Assembly: GCA_015680685.1 (NCBI GenBank)
Contig: MNCI01019003.1
Coordinates: 475,053-539,052, forward strand
From: Gnetum montanum
Lineage: Eukaryota; Streptophyta; Gnetopsida; Gnetales; Gnetaceae
Length of the DNA stretch: 64,000 nucleotides
Reading direction: 5' to 3'
The notes under the pieces are model-generated. The model searched no databases, had not been told where the DNA came from, and saw nothing but the letters and a program-made list of their open reading frames with translations. Positions 58,960 to 64,000 of this stretch are shown in pieces (positions within the stretch are counted from its first letter, which is position 1; each line of letters starts with the position of its first letter). The translations under genes were made by a program, and so were the position numbers.

Positions 58960-59472
58960 TCATAGGAGTCAACTAATGGATTTCATCAGGTCATATTACA
59001 CTCCACACATGAATTTCTCTATCAAATTGAACATCCTACTATCAAAATTCCAAGGCCCTCCAAGAATTACATCAACACAATTAATTGGTAGTACATCATA
59101 TTTCACATCATCATGATAACTACCAATTTTAAATTTCAAGATACATTATTCTCTCATCTCTTGAGAGAAGTCTCTTTATAACCAATTCATCTTATAGGGT
59201 TTAGGATGTAGATTTATCACTAAATGCAATCTAGCAACTATTCTAGATGAAATAACATTTTCTTGGAGTCTTCCATTAATTAAAAAATGAATCCATTCCC
59301 CACTAAGAAAACATCTAATCTTAATATAAAATAAAAATTTTCTTGATGGATGATATCCTCTATTTACATTTATCATAAATGCATAAGAATTCAATTTAAG
59401 AACTTCCTCAATTTTGGAAGCATTAAGATTACCTCTATAAAGAGATTGACTTGATGTCTCCTCTACTTCCAT
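58960..59472 (-). pseudogene. Element A aspartic protease
   Basis: 59472-59176 is open for 98 codons. It contains GEWIHFLINGRLQENVISS, where the usual D-G-G/S is altered to N-G, and ARLHL then HPKPYKMNWL. It continues with stops through YHDDVKYDVLPI and VILGGPWNFDS. Order and spacing match gypsy gag-pol proteases. It is cut at 58955 by the E3 LTR. Confidence 0.75.
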
Positions 59473-59499
59473 GGTTTGTACATCTTTGCCCTTGGCTAC

Positions 59500-60540
59500 C
59501 TTGTAAAGTGGACATTTCCATTGCTTGTATTCTCATTCTTCACATTTGAAGCACTGAATCTTGAATAAGTTTTTGCCTTGATCCTTACCTTCCTTGCCTT
59601 GGTCCTTCTTGGCTTTGTCCTTCTCATCATCCTTCTCTGGCTTCTTGTAATGGTTGTCTTCAGATTTGGACATGGATTGCTTCTCTAACTTAGATTCCTT
59701 GTCCTTTTTCTTTTATGCTTGTTTGCTTTTGTTCTCAAATCCATTAAGCTTCTTTTCTTCCTTAAGTACCAAATCACAAGCCTCGTCAAGAATTTAGGGC
59801 CCATAGAATGATAACTCCTACTAATATGTCATTTTGAGAACTCCTAGAAAGATTGAAGCCTATTCATACTTTTCCTAGTTCACCTTAACTTAATTGAATA
59901 GTTCACAAGTTTTGATGTAAAACTCCTTGACATCTTTGTCATCCTAACTAAGGAATTTGAACTTCATGATTGTCTCTTACATTTTTAAACAGTATTCAAA
60001 TTTTCTTCTCAACCTATATTTCATTAGATTCTAATCCCTAGTAAGTTATCCATTTTGCCTCTCATACCTTTGGAATTCTTTCTCTCGCTAAGTAGAAGAC
60101 ATACCCTCCAATTTGGATTTAGAAATTAGTACCTTCAATTGATTTGGTACCTCTTCCGATTCAAATTATTTACCAAGCACCTCCAACTAACTTGCAAAAG
60201 CATTGGTATCATCTATACCATTGAAAGCATTGGTATCATCTACGCTAATGGGTTTCTACACTCCCATGGCTAGAATGCTCTTCCTCCTCATCTATTTCTC
60301 CTTAACCAAGTTGAGAAACTTCTTCATAATCATTTAAATATAAAGGCTTATCATCTTTCTAAGCTTGAATATGGTTGGGATCTACATTCAAATCTATCTT
60401 GGCATTGATCTCATCCAATCAACAAACCATTAGTTGAAATGAGGATTTCATGCTCTACATGGCTTTATTTAGGGCCTAAACCTATTTCATCTTAGGAGTG
60501 ATTAAAATTGACAAAAGTCCATAACAAATTTCCAAGAAAC
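59500..60540 (-). pseudogene. gag: Element A gag, broken
   Basis: On the minus strand a degenerate N-terminal part is followed by FLGVLKM, a long Lys/Glu/Asp-rich stretch (59750-59590) and a zinc knuckle relic CFKCEE.EYKQWKC (about 59555-59515), whose His is replaced and which carries a stop. It runs straight into the protease, as in chromovirus-like gag-pol. Confidence 0.65.
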
Positions 60541-60553
60541 AATTAATCTAATT

Positions 60554-60565
60554 CTCTGACACCAA
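60554..60565 (-). other. Element A primer-binding site, tRNA-iMet type
   Basis: The minus strand reads TTGGTGTCAGAG, close to the TGGTATCAGAG complement of initiator tRNA-Met, three bases from the LTR end. It fixes strand and LTR border. Confidence 0.75.
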
Positions 60566-60568
60566 TAA

Positions 60569-61381
60569 TGCTAGAGAAATATTAGTCCATTTTTTTGGCC
60601 TTTCAAATAAAATACATGAAGATAATTCAATTTGCTAGAAAAGAAGAAAAACTAGCTATATTCAATTAATGCAAAGAAGATTACAAATCAGTGGTTCCAC
60701 AAGTCACAACAACATACTCACATACTCAATGACATTACAAAGCATGAGGCTCTACAACCATACAATAGTTTTCCTTAATGCAAGGCATAATTGAATGATA
60801 TCTCTCCCACAAACATAGGATTGAGATCCAAACTCAACACATATAAGAGTGACAATGTCAACACATATAATTGATCATAGAGATGCACCCAAACTCATGT
60901 AATCTTATACTTGTGCTCTCATGCCATTCTCATCATATCTCATAACATGAAAACACATATAATATTTATTAAATTCAAGATAAGAAACCTTTTCTATACT
61001 AAACTTGAAGATTCCTAGCTATTTCCATCTTATTCTCATCTTTTTTAGTTGTTTCCAAACTTGGAATTGCCAACCTAAAACTTTCCTTGGTCATACATGA
61101 TGTCTCTTACTTCAACAAGATGTCTTATTTTCATTTCTAGCCTACAGATGAGATGTCTCCAATTGACGTGAAAAATCTTCCTATTTGGAAGAGATGTCTC
61201 CTAGTAGGACAAGACATATCCTCTACCTTTGGGATGCCTCTTATGCATCCTAGCTCTCAACCAAGACTCCTCTATGCCCTCCAAGATGCCTCTCCAGCTT
61301 TCCAAAACCTACAAATAACCACCTGTAGGGATGAAAAAGGGCTCAGAAGAGATGTCCTTACACTACACTCAATTACCAACA
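60569..61381 (-). repeat. Element A 5' LTR
   Basis: 813 bp; on the minus strand it starts TGTTGGTAATTGAG and ends TCTCTAGCA. Homologous to 25330-25503 plus 55651-56333. Around 60740-60790 it holds the uninterrupted version of the E2 insertion site (TTACAAAGCATGAGGCTCTAC), which proves the E2 borders. Confidence 0.85.
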
Positions 61382-61680
61382 TATAGAGGAATGCCATTAA
61401 AATTTGATCCAATATGCTTGTGATAAAGAGTAAGTTTTGACATATGATTAATATCCATTCATAAGTAAATAATCATTGATTCTATGGAACCAAGTTCTAG
61501 GAACTTGCTTAAGTCCATAAAAAGATTTAATCAATTTAAATATCTTATTTTCTTGTTCTCTCTTTTGAAATTCTTCAAGCTACAAAATGTAAGTTTCCTT
61601 ATGTCAAGATATCCATCAAGAAAAGTTGAATGTGTTGTTGTCCTAGTGTTATCATCCTTATTATAGTAGGCAAGGACCTA
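61382..61680 (-). pseudogene. Ty1/copia RT, front half (host copia, upper half)
   Basis: The minus strand reads TFLDGYLDIRKLTF, then IKSFYGLKQVPRTWF and INDYLLMNGY, the typical copia RT motifs (TAFLNG, YGLKQAPRAW). It stops at element A; the second half is at 24690-25329. The two halves fit in order and strand. Confidence 0.8.
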
Positions 61681-62482
61681 AAATTTATTTAGTGTTGGCA
61701 TCATTAGTTTTGTATTGTCAAGTCTAACAATGGATGTAAATATTTTATCATTATTTATAAATTTTTTATCTTTAATGTTTTCATTTTTATCATATTTATT
61801 TTTAAATAATTTGTATCAATAACTTTCTTACCATGAGATTTATCCACAATTATTTAAGTTCAATTCTTCATAATTAAATTGTATTAGTTCATGATTTCCT
61901 CTTTTCATATATTTAATTTCAAATCTTCTTAGTGTTGTACCCATACTCATCTTCCTTTTGGCCATTTGGAAACCTATGTGTAACATACATCTCCTTAGTA
62001 GTTGTCTACCAGCTAAACAACATTACAACATTTGGCATCACTTTGATGCCGTATATTATTTGTTATGTTATTTTCATGTTATTCACTTTTGATGCCACTT
62101 TCATTGTCTAGTATCATTTTGATATCAAATTAACAACTCAAAATCTAGAAGCTTCCATAGCATTCTTAGTGGCTTCAAGTGCATCATTTCTTCATAATCT
62201 ACGAGGGATTTTTTTGGTTTATAAATAGAAGATATGAGACATCAATTTAAATATTCCATTGAATCTAATCTAATAGAATATGATCGAACCAGATTGGATC
62301 TTTCTTTTTAAACCTGAAGGACATTCTCATTAGACAACCACATTTCATTTTTCACATTTCAAAATCCTTATATCCCCTTGCAAACACAATCCTCATTTGA
62401 TATAATTATATCCCCTTCATTGTGTATCTACTTAACACATGAAGAATCCCTTCAATTGAACCCAAACAGTCTAGTTTTCTTC
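61681..62482. other. AT-rich stretch, nothing certain
   Basis: Could contain more of the copia polyprotein on the minus strand but no motif is clear. A plus-strand TATA-like box (TTTATAAATAGAAG, near 62217-62230) is isolated. Confidence 0.4.
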
Positions 62483-63208
62483 TAATGAGTGGCGAGATAC
62501 CCCTACACTCAACCATATGAAATGAGTGTAGCACACGCAATCCGGTCGAACTACGTAGACTAAATACCTAAACGCCGCAAGGAACACTTGGGGTTAATTA
62601 GTCGTTGTCTTCCCAGACTTACTTGTTGTTGTCACGGTGTATGGTGAAGTAAGTCTGAGGTATATGATTTTTTTGGTATTTTCTGGTTTATCTCTTATGC
62701 TAAACGGTGAAGGGTTGAGAGACTAAAACTAATTCTAACTACANTCTACTCGCGATGAGTAGCCGATTCCTTGGCTAGCCATACACGTTCGTCAACGCTC
62801 GTAACCAAGTCGTACTCATGCCGCATTACTAGGAAAGCAATAAATAACATTAATTAAACCTATCCATGTACTGCAAGGTTTATCCACAAAGCTCATCTTT
62901 ATTACTATACACAACTTGTGTTCAGGTACAAAGCTGCTCGAATAAAGAACCGTTCACTTGAGGGACTCCTATTGCGGGCACATGGAAAATATTCTATCTC
63001 TGGGGTGATCAATCTGCCAGAGCATCGCTACTTTATGCCTATTATTTCAAATGAGGGGAGTGTTGCCTCTTCTTTATAGATTTGGCAACGGACCACGATA
63101 TCGCATATGCGATATCGCAGGGAATGACGTGATATCGTGTATGTGATATCGCGTTGGACAGGATATCGCATATGCGATATCGCGGCCTATGAAATTCGCG
63201 TCTCATCA
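62483..63208 (-). repeat. E4 3' LTR, Athila-like
   Basis: The minus strand starts TGATGAGACGCG at 63208 and ends at 62483 (GTATCTCGCCACTCATTA). Phrases such as CACTCAACCATATGAA and GTCGAACT match the E1 LTR. TATA box CTATAAAGAAG near 63079-63070 (minus). A single N lies at 62744. The element continues to the right beyond the window. Confidence 0.85.
63070..63181 (-). promoter_or_regulatory. E4 promoter: three palindromes next to TATA
   Basis: GATATCGCATATGCGATATC stands perfectly at 63097-63116 and 63162-63181, with a variant (GATATCGTGTATGTGATATC) at 63131-63150. Steps are 34 and 31 bp. The nearest is about 20 bp upstream of the TATA box. This is the best-preserved form of the motif in the window. 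Confidence 0.75.
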
Positions 63209-64000
63209 TACCCCCATGATTGAATGAAAACTCATCCTCGAGTTCCTTACAATAATATTAGATAGGTATGGGATCATTGAGGGGAATGGAACTAATGGAA
63301 TGACATGTAAATGGTTCATTATTACAAGACTTGACAAGACTGGTGTTCATGAAAACAAGGGTGAAAACCTTATTACAATGACATCAGGCCTTTGTTGGCA
63401 ACTGAGAGAGAAAGAGAAAGAGAGAAGAGAAGAGAAGAAGAGAGTAGAGTCTTGTTGCTGCCAACGCCTAGATTGTGCCTTCCGTTGTCCATCCGTAAGC
63501 GCATTATCAATTCTGCTCCTTGCATAGCTGCTTCAACACTGCTCCATTCCAAGTGTTTTCTCCAGATCCATTCCGTTGTTGTATGATTGCCATCTGCACA
63601 CACAACACAATCATATATTAGCAAGGGTAATTGTATCATGAAGTAAATAATACCTTGCTTCGGTGTAGGTTCATTGGCTAGGTTGTGGTATGGCTGATAT
63701 GGACTTGGGAAGATGTAATTGATGACTACTGAAGGTGTAGGGGTTAGGAAGAGAAACGAAAAAATCCAGGGCTTGGGAGAAAAATCAAAAAATCAGGCCC
63801 CGTACCCCCATGACTAATCGCAAACCTCCGGTAGCATTAGAATGGAGAAAGAAAAGGAGTAAGAAAGATAGGTAAAAAGGGACAACGATGGCATCAATGA
63901 AGTGGATGTCAATATGGAAATGAACAAAAATAAAATTAATTGCAAAATGTTAAGGAAAAGAAGTTAACTAATGCTCCAAATAGGAATGTCAGTGGGTCCT
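63209..64000 (-). other. E4 interior, 3' end
   Basis: Starts with the minus-strand purine tract CATGGGGGTA, then AACTCGAGGATGAGTTTTCATTC as in E1. A (GAGA)n-rich run lies at 63403-63446. The minus-strand frame 63639-63373 (88 codons) has no recognised domain and includes the translated GA run. Any ORF2-like gene would lie further right. Confidence 0.5.

Noticed and set aside
63373-63639. 88-codon minus-strand protein in E4
   Set aside because: A third of it is the translated GA repeat; no domain.

Overview
The window is a piece of a large, repeat-rich seed-plant nuclear genome. The supporting evidence is plant Ty3/gypsy lineages (Athila-like, Tat/Ogre-like, chromovirus-like), Ty1/copia and LINE remnants, tRNA-Asp and tRNA-iMet-type primer sites, plant-style splice sites and a fragment of the plant-only PM19-like family. 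The great age and divergence of the elements, and giant elements kept in place, would fit a gymnosperm, but that is an inference. There is no rRNA or tRNA gene, no CRISPR array and nothing bacterial. Nearly all coding sequence is decayed, with in-frame stops and frameshifts.

Layout. 1-1603 is anonymous AT-rich DNA. 1604-9993 is a complete Athila-like element (E1; LTRs, 5-bp GAGAT target duplication, tRNA-Asp-type primer site) with a decayed gag, no pol, and a second gene (6476-9008) that seems to have its own promoter. 10826-12072 holds a short LTR-like repeat pair around a 151-bp tandem array and an assembly gap. 12073-13760 is a GC-rich island on the minus strand with an intact-frame fragment of a PM19-like membrane protein. 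13761-17230 is the least repetitive part and has one candidate small gene (15272-15505, minus). 17285-18380 is a LINE tail. 21285-25329 holds copia RNase H, an Athila-like gag with LTR (B), and a copia RT/RNase H piece, all minus.

25504-55645 is one giant Tat/Ogre-like element (E2, plus strand, AGCAT duplication, about 21 kb once its guest is removed). Its order is LTR, gag, protease, a 10-kb segment at the position of the Ogre intron, RT, two RNases H, integrase, LTR. The 10-kb segment carries, antisense, a decayed gene with at least eight exons and believable splice sites (32267-37489), preceded on its own strand by about fourteen ~190-bp repeats in a mostly alternating A/B order. A second Tat-like element, E5 (41500-50465, minus, CAAAG duplication), sits between protease and RT of E2 and carries only gag and protease.

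E2 itself lies in the 3' LTR of a chromovirus-like element A (minus; pieces at 25330-25503, 55651-56769 and 58960-61381), and A lies inside a copia RT gene (24690-25329 and 61382-61680). This gives an insertion order copia, A, E2, E5. Athila-like LTRs E3 (58112-58955, plus) and E4 (62483-63208, minus) end the window. E1 and E4 carry a 20-bp palindrome, GATATCGCATATGCGATATC or close variants, just upstream of the TATA box, and the same motif recurs at the inner promoter of E1; E3 has only degenerate traces.
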